This document shows, in pieces, positions 41,704 through 49,303 of a stretch of DNA of 64,000 nt (position 1 is its first letter; every line of letters starts with the position of its first letter). A model generated the notes under the pieces. The model was not told the DNA's origin. It ran no database searches and saw only the letters and a program-made list of their open reading frames with translations. This DNA is from Spirochaetota bacterium. Its GTDB lineage: Bacteria > Spirochaetota > UBA4802 > UBA5550. The DNA is taken from contig QKCL01000087.1 of NCBI GenBank assembly GCA_003246895.1, forward strand, positions 1 to 64,000. Reading direction: 5' to 3'. The translations under genes and the position numbers were made by a program.

Positions 41704-42834
41704 TCAAACTGTGCGCAGAAAACTTTCGAAAGGCATTCTGGGGCTCTCCGGTTCAGGATAGCTCTCAACATATCCTGCTCTCAGAATGAACTGGGGATTC
41801 CCTTTCAGTCCGCTGAAGCCAGATAACTTTTTTCCTGACTGGGCTTCTTCCAGTATCTGTGTCATGGGATGAAGGGCAATTCCGAATTTTCTGGCACGGA
41901 GAAATATTTTCTGAAAAATACCTCCGCAGTTTATCAGGGATTTCACATCATTACCCGCGGAGTTTATTACAATCCACCCTCCGGTTCTTGCAACCTGTTC
42001 TTCTGCCATGGCAACAGTTCTATTCCTGAATTCCTCTGTCATTACATCTTTTCCGGAATAGAAAGTTTCAACGTACCATCTTGAGATGCCTGAAATTTCC
42101 ATTGATGCAGGGGTTATGCCGTTTCTGTATTTTTCTATCTCAAAGCGGTTCCATCGTATCCATCGTGAAAGCTCCTCCATGGCATCATCTCTTCCGGTCT
42201 GGATCCTGTTGGCATTTACTGTTTCCCTTGAGAGGAATTGTCCTGTTTTTGACTGCAAGGGGTAGTAATGGGCAAGGTCCTCCACTTCATGAAAGAGACT
42301 GGTTAAATGTTCAGAACTGATGGCTGATAACTTATGATTTTTTCTCAGGGTTCTTCTCTTCTTGAGATCTGAAAGTATTTTCTCCTGCGTTCCGGAAGGA
42401 GAGTCTCCGCTCAGCTTTACCTCAATTATTTTGTCCGATTCAGGGTTTGATGAGATTATTTTCTCCTTCACTCTTAAACCGAATAGACCTGCTGAAATTC
42501 TAAGATTTTCCATAAATGCACCAAGACTTAACATCGTCTCCCTGTTTTCGGGATCAACTGCGGGCAGCCATCTTGTTCTGTCTGTTCCGATGATCCATCT
42601 GTCACGGCCGGCCAGATGCACAGTCCATGGCTGACTGTTGTGTCCGCTGGGGGCCAGGGAGGCATGCCATAAAATCTTTTTATGGCTGTCTGTTAATTCG
42701 CTAAGGGCGGAGTCTGTCATGTTTCGGAGGCTGTCATTTCTCTGTGTAGTAATGCACTGCAGATGCATGAGAGATGATGCCCCGAGCAGAGAAAGTGCTC
42801 CGGTTTTTAAAAAATCCTTTCTCGAGATTTTCAT
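41704..42834 (-). CDS. Exported nitroreductase-fold protein
   Basis: 376 aa. The N-terminus (SRKDFLKTGALSLLGASSL) looks like a Tat-type signal with an Arg-Lys variant. A nitroreductase-like motif (HASLAPSGHNSQPW, about 57-70) and a C-terminal hydrophobic segment (ARKFGIALHPMTQILEEAQSG) follow. Such flavin proteins reduce nitro or quinone compounds with NAD(P)H, but an exported member would need another electron source. It lies 34 nt upstream of tetR and 8 nt downstream of the exported 216 aa protein gene, so all three share one promoter. Confidence 0.75.
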   Translation of the reverse strand: MKISRKDFLKTGALSLLGASSLMHLQCITTQRNDSLRNMTDSALSELTDSHKKILWHASLAPSGHNSQPWTVHLAGRDRWIIGTDRTRWLPAVDPENRETMLSLGAFMENLRISAGLFGLRVKEKIISSNPESDKIIEVKLSGDSPSGTQEKILSDLKKRRTLRKNHKLSAISSEHLTSLFHEVEDLAHYYPLQSKTGQFLSRETVNANRIQTGRDDAMEELSRWIRWNRFEIEKYRNGITPASMEISGISRWYVETFYSGKDVMTEEFRNRTVAMAEEQVARTGGWIVINSAGNDVKSLINCGGIFQKIFLRARKFGIALHPMTQILEEAQSGKKLSGFSGLKGNPQFILRAGYVESYPEPESPRMPFESFLRTV

Positions 42835-42842
42835 TTTGTCTC

Positions 42843-43493
42843 CTAAAAATATATTCCCATGGATATGTTCATTCCCTGAGACTGAATGAACCAGTTCATT
42901 GTATTTCTGCTGCTGAATTTATTCTGAAATTCCCTGTACCCTGCAACAGAACCTGCCGGCTGGGTCCATATCTGAATTTCACCCACTGCCATTCCTGTGG
43001 CCATGCCCATGAGTGCGTTCTTTAGCGGCTCCTCCTTTTCAAAGAAAAAGATAACTCCGGCTCCGGCCAGGTTGGTAAGGAATGAGATGACTCTGGCCAT
43101 TCCTGAATTATTCCTCTGAACATGCTCAGAAGAGTCACGGAGCAGCTGTTCCGAAATCCTGTATGACTCTGAACTTTCATTATCCTGATGTTCCATAATT
43201 TTTTTATCCCCATTGATGCCTGGATATGGGGTTGTTATGAAGGGAACAATGGCGAGTATGGATTTGGCTGTAATAACGGAGTTTGTAACACGCAGTCTAT
43301 GGTCACTTTCTGCCTTGTATCCGTACCATGCAGCTGATGACGCATATATTGAGATCCAGGAATAGTGCCAGATTTTGACTTCTGTCTCTTCGGACCTGAA
43401 GTGGTTTATGGCAAATTCAGAAGGTTCATTCTCTGCAGCATGGAGATTGAAGTGCAGAAATATGAACACGATTAGTAGTATATATGGTTTCAT
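42843..43493 (-). CDS. Exported protein of unknown function, first gene of the TetR operon
   Basis: 216 aa from ATG 43493, with GAGGAAATAGA upstream. Signal peptide MKPYILLIVFIFLHFNLHA then AENEPS. Two weakly hydrophobic segments follow (NSVITAKSILAIVPFITT, VISFLTNLAGAGVIFFF). The rest has no recognised domain. As the first gene after the operators it is probably an induced target of the repressor. Confidence 0.75.
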   Translation of the reverse strand: MKPYILLIVFIFLHFNLHAAENEPSEFAINHFRSEETEVKIWHYSWISIYASSAAWYGYKAESDHRLRVTNSVITAKSILAIVPFITTPYPGINGDKKIMEHQDNESSESYRISEQLLRDSSEHVQRNNSGMARVISFLTNLAGAGVIFFFEKEEPLKNALMGMATGMAVGEIQIWTQPAGSVAGYREFQNKFSSRNTMNWFIQSQGMNISMGIYF

Positions 43494-43502
43494 TCTATTT
43501 CC

Positions 43503-43518
43503 TCGAATAAATATTCGA
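43503..43518. promoter_or_regulatory. TetR-type operator, copy 1
   Basis: TCGAATA, 2-nt spacer, TATTCGA: seven-base perfect arms, 10 nt upstream of the exported protein gene. Its centre is exactly 30 bp from that of the second palindrome, about three helical turns, so two repressor dimers could bind the same face. Confidence 0.7.
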
Positions 43519-43525
43519 CAAGGGT

Positions 43526-43555
43526 CATATATTCGAATAATTATTCGAATGGCAA
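43526..43555 (-). promoter_or_regulatory. Promoter of the TetR operon
   Basis: On the minus strand TTGCCA (complement of 43550-43555), 18-nt spacer, TATATG (complement of 43526-43531). The spacer is almost entirely the 20-bp palindrome, the standard place for a TetR repressor to exclude polymerase. Confidence 0.55.
43531..43550. promoter_or_regulatory. TetR-type operator, copy 2 (perfect 20-bp palindrome)
   Basis: The 20 bases from ATTCGAATAA to TTATTCGAAT equal their own reverse complement. The site is made of two ATTCGAAT 8-mers around AATT. It shares the TATTCGA half-site with copy 1 and fills the promoter spacer. It may also affect the divergent DJ-1/PfpI gene. Confidence 0.75.
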
Positions 43556-43604
43556 GCAATTAATTTAAACTTGCAATAAAATTATGTTCCTTTATAAGAT
43601 AATT

Positions 43605-44180
43605 ATGAATATAGGAATATACATATATGAAAAAGTTGAAGTCCTGGATTTTTCAGGGCCATTTGAGGTGTTCAGCACTGCTTCCAGAATTCACACAGAC
43701 AATCCATTCAGTGTCTCCCTGATTTCACAGCATGGAAAAGCTGTTGCCGCAAGGGGAGGGTTCTCTGTAAATCCGCATTTTTCATTTGGCAACTGCCCGG
43801 ATCCTGATGTTCTTGTTGTACCTGGCGGTATTCATACCGGTGAAATGGAGAAGGATGATGTTCTGAAATGGATCTCGTCAGTTTCAGAACGGACAGATAT
43901 TACTGCTTCTGTATGTACAGGGGTGTTTCTTCTTGCGGCCGCGGGAGTTGTTTTCGACGGGGAAGTTGTCACACACCATGAGGACATGGAAGATCTTAAA
44001 AGGCTTTTTCCGGAACTTCAGATTGTCAAGGGCAGGCGGTGGATTGACCGGGGAAAGATTATCACCTCGGGAGGAATCTCTGCGGGTATCGACATGAGTC
44101 TGCACATTGTTTCAAAGCTGGCAGGCCGGGAACACGCACTACGTACAGCAATGCAGATGGAGTATGACTGGAGAGAGTAG
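43605..44180 (+). CDS. DJ-1/PfpI-family protein
   Basis: 191 aa from ATG 43605. The class I amidotransferase-like fold has IYEKVEVLDFSGPFEVF at the N-terminus, the loop VVPGGIHT, and the nucleophile-elbow Cys in TASVCTGVFLLAAAG. GGISAGIDMSLHI near the C-terminus is typical of isonitrile-hydratase-like and AraC-associated members. The substrate is unknown. TTGCAA (43571) and TATAAG (43593) upstream would put transcription start at or very near ATG 43605. It is divergent from the TetR operon and shares its operator region. Confidence 0.88.
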   Translation: MNIGIYIYEKVEVLDFSGPFEVFSTASRIHTDNPFSVSLISQHGKAVAARGGFSVNPHFSFGNCPDPDVLVVPGGIHTGEMEKDDVLKWISSVSERTDITASVCTGVFLLAAAGVVFDGEVVTHHEDMEDLKRLFPELQIVKGRRWIDRGKIITSGGISAGIDMSLHIVSKLAGREHALRTAMQMEYDWRE

Positions 44181-44230
44181 ATTGTTCATGGCGGCTATAA
44201 GTCCCTGGTGATTCGTATCGGATGCTGTTG

Positions 44231-44677
44231 TCAGGATTTATTTGATACATTTTCCAGAATTCTCTCCATGTAGCCAAGAACCTCAGTTCTTTCCTCTTTT
44301 GAAAAACCATGAAGAAGCACCTCGTTCATTCTTATGAGAATCTTCTGGAAGTCCTTTTTGACCTCCATGGCCTTGTCTGTGAGAAAAATGTTGTGTACCC
44401 GTTTATCTTTCCGGTTTACCTGTTTTGTCACATATCCCTGGTCCATGAGACTTTTTATTGCCTTGGCACCTTCATCCTTTTCAAAGCCGCAGTGGTCACA
44501 GAGTTCGTTCTGGCTTATGCCCTCTTTCTTGTATATGTGCAGCAGGGCCATGTACTGGCCTCTGCCAAGTGAGAGAAGTTCAAATTCTGGACTCATACGG
44601 CTGAAAATTTTTTTTGTGATCTTTGTGAAGTACCTGGACACGTTGTATCTGGGGAAACCTTCCCTGTTTGCCGGCAT
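44231..44677 (-). CDS. MarR-family transcriptional regulator
   Basis: 148 aa winged helix: GRGQYMALLHIYKKEGISQNEL, CGFEKDEGAKAIKSLMDQGYVT and the wing NRKDKRVHNIFLTDKA. It lies 6 nt downstream of the MFS efflux gene and is almost certainly its repressor, with a palindrome at 46110-46130 as target. Phenolic or toxic compounds usually release such repressors. Confidence 0.92.
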   Translation of the reverse strand: MPANREGFPRYNVSRYFTKITKKIFSRMSPEFELLSLGRGQYMALLHIYKKEGISQNELCDHCGFEKDEGAKAIKSLMDQGYVTKQVNRKDKRVHNIFLTDKAMEVKKDFQKILIRMNEVLLHGFSKEERTEVLGYMERILENVSNKS

Positions 44678-44683
44678 TATCTG

Positions 44684-46096
44684 CTACCTGTCCCTTTTCA
44701 TTCTGTAGAGAGTGAGAATGAGTCCAATTGTACATATTGCTGCTCCTGCCATATAGACAAACTGCATGGCATCAATGAATATCTGCGGCGCTTCTTTTGG
44801 AAAACCGGTGATCTTTGTGCCTGCTTCAAGAGACATTCTGTGGTAAAGAAGAGAAACGGCAAAGGTTATACCTGTAACCATTCCTATATTCCTGGCAAAT
44901 GCGTTTATGCTTCCGGTAAGCCCCAGTTTGTTTTTAGGAGAAAGCCCCATGAGTATTGATGTGTTGGGTGACTGAAAAATTCCATGGCCCATTCCCAGAA
45001 GCACCCCCATTGCAACTATTGTAAAGGGAGATGAATTCAGATCGAGAAAACTGAAGAGTACAAGAGCAATGACAAGTATTCCAAGTCCCGTTGCGGTGAT
45101 TGCCTTTGGGCCGGCAACATCTGAAATATGGCCGCTTATGGGTGCTACTATGAATGTAGCCACAGGGAATGCAACCATGAATAGTCCGGCTTCAGCAGGA
45201 GAGAAAGACAGTGCGCTCTGGAGATAGAAGGGGTGTATTATGTTTACAGTAAAGGCAACCACAAAGGTTAAGAAGGCACATATTAGGCTGATGCTGAAAA
45301 ACGGTATCCGCAAAAGTTCAATATCTATGACCGGATCCTTGGCTCTTTTTTCAACCGGAATAAGTAAAAATAGTGAAACAAGTCCAGTGAGGCCCGCGGC
45401 AGTCAGGGTTTGCGGAGAAACATGGTCGTCTGTGAATGCGAGCAGTGACCAGAATACAAGGCTCACACCGCAGATGAGAAGAGCGGAACCTGCGTAGTCA
45501 AAGGGTTTGTGTTTCTCGTCACTGGTATCTTTGGGAAGTATTATAATACCCATAATGAATCCTATGACAGAAACCGGAATGTTTATTATGAAAATTGACT
45601 GCCAGTTGAAGAAATGAACCAGAAACCCTCCAAGGGGCGGCCCGGTCATTGTCCCTACGGCAACTGTGCTTCCAAGTATTCCAAGGGCCTTTCCCCTTCC
45701 TTTCTGTGAAAACGCCGATGCCACGATCCCCTGATTTGACGACATGAACATGGCCGCACCTATGGCCTGAATAATACGTGATAGAACAAGTGTAACAAGT
45801 GTGGGAGAAAGTGCGCAGAAAAGTGAACCGATTCCGAAAACTATGAATCCCTTAAGGAACACATTGGATTTCCCTATTCTGTCCGAGAGCTTGCCGAATG
45901 ACAGTATACATGATGATATTATTAAAAGGTAGCTTGTTACCACCCACTGTATTCCGCTGATTTCCGTATGTAGTTTCTCTGCCATGACCGGCAGGGCCAC
46001 ATTTACTATGCTTGCATCCAGTGTGGCCATGAAGGTGGACATGAGAACCACCATGAGGATTCTCCATCTTTTATCGTGTACATCTGCAGAGTTCAT
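44684..46096 (-). CDS. MFS drug efflux transporter (DHA2/EmrB-QacA type)
   Basis: 470 aa from ATG 46096, with AGGAG 6 nt upstream. Roughly 14 transmembrane helices. TFMATLDASIVNVALPVMAE (helix 1), GKLSDRIGKSNVF (motif A) and TVAVGTMTGPPLGGFL (motif C) are characteristic of proton-driven drug exporters of the EmrB/QacA group. In an operon with marR, and overlapped upstream by a palindromic operator. Confidence 0.93.
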   Translation of the reverse strand: MNSADVHDKRWRILMVVLMSTFMATLDASIVNVALPVMAEKLHTEISGIQWVVTSYLLIISSCILSFGKLSDRIGKSNVFLKGFIVFGIGSLFCALSPTLVTLVLSRIIQAIGAAMFMSSNQGIVASAFSQKGRGKALGILGSTVAVGTMTGPPLGGFLVHFFNWQSIFIINIPVSVIGFIMGIIILPKDTSDEKHKPFDYAGSALLICGVSLVFWSLLAFTDDHVSPQTLTAAGLTGLVSLFLLIPVEKRAKDPVIDIELLRIPFFSISLICAFLTFVVAFTVNIIHPFYLQSALSFSPAEAGLFMVAFPVATFIVAPISGHISDVAGPKAITATGLGILVIALVLFSFLDLNSSPFTIVAMGVLLGMGHGIFQSPNTSILMGLSPKNKLGLTGSINAFARNIGMVTGITFAVSLLYHRMSLEAGTKITGFPKEAPQIFIDAMQFVYMAGAAICTIGLILTLYRMKRDR

Positions 46097-46109
46097 AATA
46101 TCTCCTTGA

Positions 46110-46130
46110 TTAGTTGAATTTATCAACTAA
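46110..46130. promoter_or_regulatory. MarR-type operator of the efflux operon
   Basis: TTAGTTGA (46110-46117), ATTTA, TCAACTAA (46123-46130): perfect 8-bp arms. On the minus strand it sits just upstream of the ribosome-binding site, and a perfect TTGACA -35 (complement of 46145-46150) places the -10 region within the palindrome. Binding would block transcription. Confidence 0.75.
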
Positions 46131-46247
46131 TTCTGAGTAACTGCTGTCAAATTCATTTCTAATTTTTCTGTAATTTTTTATAAAAAATATATTCAGACGA
46201 TAGTTAAATATGATAGAATAAACCATGAAATGTCTGCGAGGTTTGTT

Positions 46248-46805
46248 ATGGATAAAAAAGGGAAAGTCTGTCCGGTTGAGATTGCCGGTTTCCTTGACGG
46301 AAGATTAAGAAAACTGGTTCATGATCCTGAAAAAATACTGGGACCATTTATCAGCGGCAGTGAGGCGGTACTTGATTTCGGCTGCGGCCCAGGTTTTTTT
46401 ACAGCCGGTATTGCCCGCATGCTTAAGAGCGGGGGAAAGGTGACCGCTTCAGATATACAGAAGGGCATGCTTGAAAGGGTTGAAAAGAAAATTATGGAGG
46501 AGAGAATTTCTGATCGTGTCATTCTCCACAGGCACAACGGCTGTGACTTCAATTTTAATGAAAAGTTTGACCTCATAGTGGCATTTTACGTTATCCATGA
46601 GGTTCCGGATCGGGATATACTTTTCAGGTCATTCTATGAACTGCTCAAACCCGGTGGAAGACTTTTTATATGCGAGCCTAAAATGCATGTTTCAGGAAAG
46701 AGTTTTGAAAGAATGACTGATCTGCTGAAAAGTACAGGATTTAAGGTCACTGAAAGACCGAAGGTTTTCTTCAGCAGGACTGTTGTTGCGGAAAGGGAAG
46801 GGTAA
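46248..46805 (+). CDS. Class I SAM-dependent methyltransferase
   Basis: 185 aa from ATG 46248, which has GAGG 6 nt upstream; ATG 46230 has none. SAM-binding motif I VLDFGCGPGFFTAG, acidic motif II TASDIQKGML, and motif III-like LLKPGGRLFICEP are present. HEVPDRD follows the catalytic strand. It resembles small UbiE/ArsM-like enzymes but the substrate is not readable. Divergent from the efflux operon with about 150 nt between. Confidence 0.85.
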   Translation: MDKKGKVCPVEIAGFLDGRLRKLVHDPEKILGPFISGSEAVLDFGCGPGFFTAGIARMLKSGGKVTASDIQKGMLERVEKKIMEERISDRVILHRHNGCDFNFNEKFDLIVAFYVIHEVPDRDILFRSFYELLKPGGRLFICEPKMHVSGKSFERMTDLLKSTGFKVTERPKVFFSRTVVAEREG

Positions 46806-46833
46806 AAGTAAAGATAAACGTAGAGTTTGAGAA

Positions 46834-46856
46834 CCAGCCGCTGTGTCAGCGGCTGG
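46834..46856. terminator. Strong hairpin between convergent genes
   Basis: CCAGCCGCTG (46834-46843) pairs over 10 bp with CAGCGGCTGG (46847-46856), loop TGT. It lies between the methyltransferase and the convergent lipoprotein gene. No T-run, but probably a bidirectional terminator. Confidence 0.7.
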
Positions 46857-46865
46857 TGAGAATGA

Positions 46866-47408
46866 TTACGGATTAACTGTTATTGTCCCGAATTTTGTAG
46901 TTGAGTATGGGAATGTTCCATCTGTTGTCGCAAGTTCCCAGCCTGAATCGCTGTCTCCAGAGTATTTAAATCTCACAGTGAAAGAGTATGTGCCTGCAGT
47001 ATCAATTTTCAAAGCTGCACCATACTGATCATTGTTTGGAACTGTGGCAGTTCCAATGTATGAGGCTTCATACCAACACCATTGTGAAGAGTTAGGATCA
47101 CTCCCCTGTGGACCATAGCCAATTTGTGCTGTGATTTTATCAGATTCGCTGCTGGAGATATCTGTTACACCACTTATGTATATTTGTGCTTTAATAGTTG
47201 GTGAGTTAACGCCCGCTGATGTGGATATTGTTGTTGTACTATCAAAACCTACCCAACCAGCTGAAGATGTTCTTTCTGTTAATCCTGTTGAACAATTATT
47301 TGATGTTGTTGCTCCTGTACCGCCGTCTGAGCTGCCTCCACCACCATCGCAGAAAATTACAGTCAGTGAAATCATTGCAGTAAATAAAATTGTGAGTAAT
47401 TTTTTCAT
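46866..47408 (-). CDS. Secreted/lipoprotein with Ig-like beta-sandwich domain
   Basis: 180 aa. Signal peptide ending LTVIFC, with the Cys followed by DGGGGSSDGGTGATT, a flexible tether. The remainder has beta strands with IKAQIYISGVTD, IGYGPQGSDPN, and YSFTVRFKYSGDSDSGW, resembling a small extracellular sandwich domain found repeated in other secreted proteins. It ends in a short TITVNP strand. Role unknown; surface exposure is likely. Confidence 0.75.
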   Translation of the reverse strand: MKKLLTILFTAMISLTVIFCDGGGGSSDGGTGATTSNNCSTGLTERTSSAGWVGFDSTTTISTSAGVNSPTIKAQIYISGVTDISSSESDKITAQIGYGPQGSDPNSSQWCWYEASYIGTATVPNNDQYGAALKIDTAGTYSFTVRFKYSGDSDSGWELATTDGTFPYSTTKFGTITVNP

Positions 47409-47514
47409 AAATAGGCTCCATGTTTTTTGTGGGCTATATATTTTTCTGCCCTGCCATGGAAGTTGTATCTGAATTGGAAATTAAAAGAGTTAATTATTTT
47501 CGTCAAGCTCTTTT

Positions 47515-48369
47515 TTATATGGGGCGACCCTGTACACAGGGGGCACTGTCTGTTCCAGTTGATGTGAGCTGTGTAGTCGAGAATGTTTCAGTATCGATCT
47601 TATAGATGTATCCAGATGATGAATAGTAGATATATTTTTCGTCTGCGCTGAAGGCAAAACCGGTGATTGTAGTACCGAGGTCACAGAAAGTATATACTGT
47701 AAGTGGTTCTGTGTATGAGACATAGTAAATCACCGATCCGTTGAAGTAATATAACTTATCTATATCTTTACCCCAATGAGAGCCTTGATTTGAACCAGAA
47801 CCTGTTAGTACCGTTGTTGTATCATCTGATATTTTTACCATGCCGATTGCGTTAGCGCCATAGGAAAAGGCAATGTATTCACTATCCGGTGAAACTGTAA
47901 TATCAAAAGGAGCTGATGATCCTGATGCAGTTTTAAGTACATTTCCTTTAATATCTGTAATCACAAACGTATACACTGATGATATTGATCGACAATATAC
48001 CAGGTTACCGTTTGGCATCCAGGTTGGGTATTTGGCATAGTTAGAAGAGGAATTATATGTCATCTGTCTTAAATTTTTTCCGTCTGAATCTATCAGATAG
48101 ATATTAAGTGCAGTACCGTCATATCTCGTTGAGTGAAATGCTATTGTCTTTCCGTCCGGAGACCATGACGGCTGGCCATTGTCCGCAGTGAATGTTAGCT
48201 GTTTTACATCTGTTCCGTCATCATTCATCGTGTATATGTCGCTGCTCCGGACAAAGGCTATTTTAAGTGGTGTTTCCTCCCTTTCATAGACACATGACTG
48301 GAAGAGAACCATGGCTGATACTGCCAGGAATAAAAGTGTTCTTGATTTACTGTATTTAAATATATCCAT
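47515..48369 (-). CDS. TolB-like/PD40 beta-propeller lipoprotein
   Basis: 284 aa. Signal peptide with lipobox-like VLFQSC. Repeats of the PD40/TolB type occur: DIYTMNDDGTDVKQLTFTA, QPSWSPDGKTIAFHSTR, LNIYLIDSDGKNLRQMTY, DITVSPDSEYIAFSYG. They form a propeller used for protein binding. It is 14 nt downstream of the outer-membrane-type protein gene, so the two are probably co-transcribed. Confidence 0.85.
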   Translation of the reverse strand: MDIFKYSKSRTLLFLAVSAMVLFQSCVYEREETPLKIAFVRSSDIYTMNDDGTDVKQLTFTADNGQPSWSPDGKTIAFHSTRYDGTALNIYLIDSDGKNLRQMTYNSSSNYAKYPTWMPNGNLVYCRSISSVYTFVITDIKGNVLKTASGSSAPFDITVSPDSEYIAFSYGANAIGMVKISDDTTTVLTGSGSNQGSHWGKDIDKLYYFNGSVIYYVSYTEPLTVYTFCDLGTTITGFAFSADEKYIYYSSSGYIYKIDTETFSTTQLTSTGTDSAPCVQGRPI

Positions 48370-48383
48370 AATTTCTGTTCCGG

Positions 48384-49004
48384 TTACCTGTAGAGCTCCC
48401 TGTTTCCGCCCGTGAGTGTGTACTTTATACCTGCACTGGCCGTATATCCGTGAATAATGCTCTCCCCCATAATTTCTTCATCGAAGAGCCCCATCTGGTA
48501 TCCTCCGCCGATAAAGGCTGTTACATTCTGTGAAAATATATAGGCAAGCTGAATCTCGACAGAACCCTGTGGCCCCCATGTTGTCTCGGTTTCTGTTTTG
48601 CTGTAATCGTAGTAGTTTCCGTATCTGGGAGGGCCGTTTTTTCTCAGAAGATATGCCCCTGCCTGCAGTTTAATGTCAATTGAAGCTCTGGTGCCTGCAA
48701 TGTTTTTGCTTAATACTCCGCCCAGAGAAAGGGGACAGTAGAAATATATTGTTTCGGCAGGTTCTCCTGGTGATTCTATTCCCGGGAGCAGAGATGCTTC
48801 CAGTTGAAGATGTGCCTCTGTAATTCTGAGAAACCTGGGGAACGGGAAGTCAAGTGTAAGTGCAGGCCCCATTACACTGGTTGTGTCACCGAGTTGAGTC
48901 ATGCGGCCGCTGAAGCCTGCCTGAACAGATGCCCTGAGATCTGATATGGCTGACAATGAAACCGAGACTGCAATGATAAAAATAATAATTCCCTTAATCT
49001 TCAT
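48384..49004 (-). CDS. Putative outer-membrane beta-barrel protein
   Basis: 206 aa. Signal peptide (GIIIFIIAVSVSLSAIS) then alternating amphipathic strands rich in Gly, Tyr and Thr (SVQAGFSGRMTQLG, IDIKLQAGAYLL, GSVEIQLAYIF, YTASAGIKYTL). The C-terminus does not end in a canonical aromatic residue. Short for a porin, so an 8-strand barrel is plausible. Family not identified. Confidence 0.65.
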   Translation of the reverse strand: MKIKGIIIFIIAVSVSLSAISDLRASVQAGFSGRMTQLGDTTSVMGPALTLDFPFPRFLRITEAHLQLEASLLPGIESPGEPAETIYFYCPLSLGGVLSKNIAGTRASIDIKLQAGAYLLRKNGPPRYGNYYDYSKTETETTWGPQGSVEIQLAYIFSQNVTAFIGGGYQMGLFDEEIMGESIIHGYTASAGIKYTLTGGNRELYR

Positions 49005-49303
49005 ACGAATATTTGAAAAATATACCTGTATAAAATCAAGCGTTTTGTGCAGGCAAAGTTGTAAATTATGTTAAATATTTGTTTTTTTTAGGTTAAGAGC
49101 CGCTCCTCCATGGAGTGTCTTTTCGGCAAGGGTTGCTCACTGCATGGAGTGCAAAAAGGATCCATAGATTCCTGCTTACTGTTAGAAATTTTTTTTCTAT
49201 ATTCCTTAAGTTAAGGAAATATGAAATTTTCTGTTATTTCGTTTTTTCATTTGACACTGAATTACCGCGGGTAATCTGTAAATACTACGCATAGAGGTTT
49301 GTC
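49005..49303. other. Intergenic region with palindromes and a repeated 9-mer
   Basis: No gene seen. The 9-mer CATGGAGTG occurs at 49109 and 49143, and the palindrome CTCCATGGAG is at 49106-49115. TTCCTTAA-G-TTAAGGAA (49202-49218) and ATTACC-GCG-GGTAAT (49261-49275) are perfect inverted repeats. TTGACA at 49252-49257 could be a -35 for the downstream GGDEF gene; the -10 is not clear. No riboswitch family I know fits. Confidence 0.6.

Noticed and set aside
49081-49190. Riboswitch or small RNA in the GC-richer part of the intergenic region
   Set aside because: Short palindromes and a repeated 9-mer are present, but no known riboswitch core or clear terminator-bounded RNA was found.
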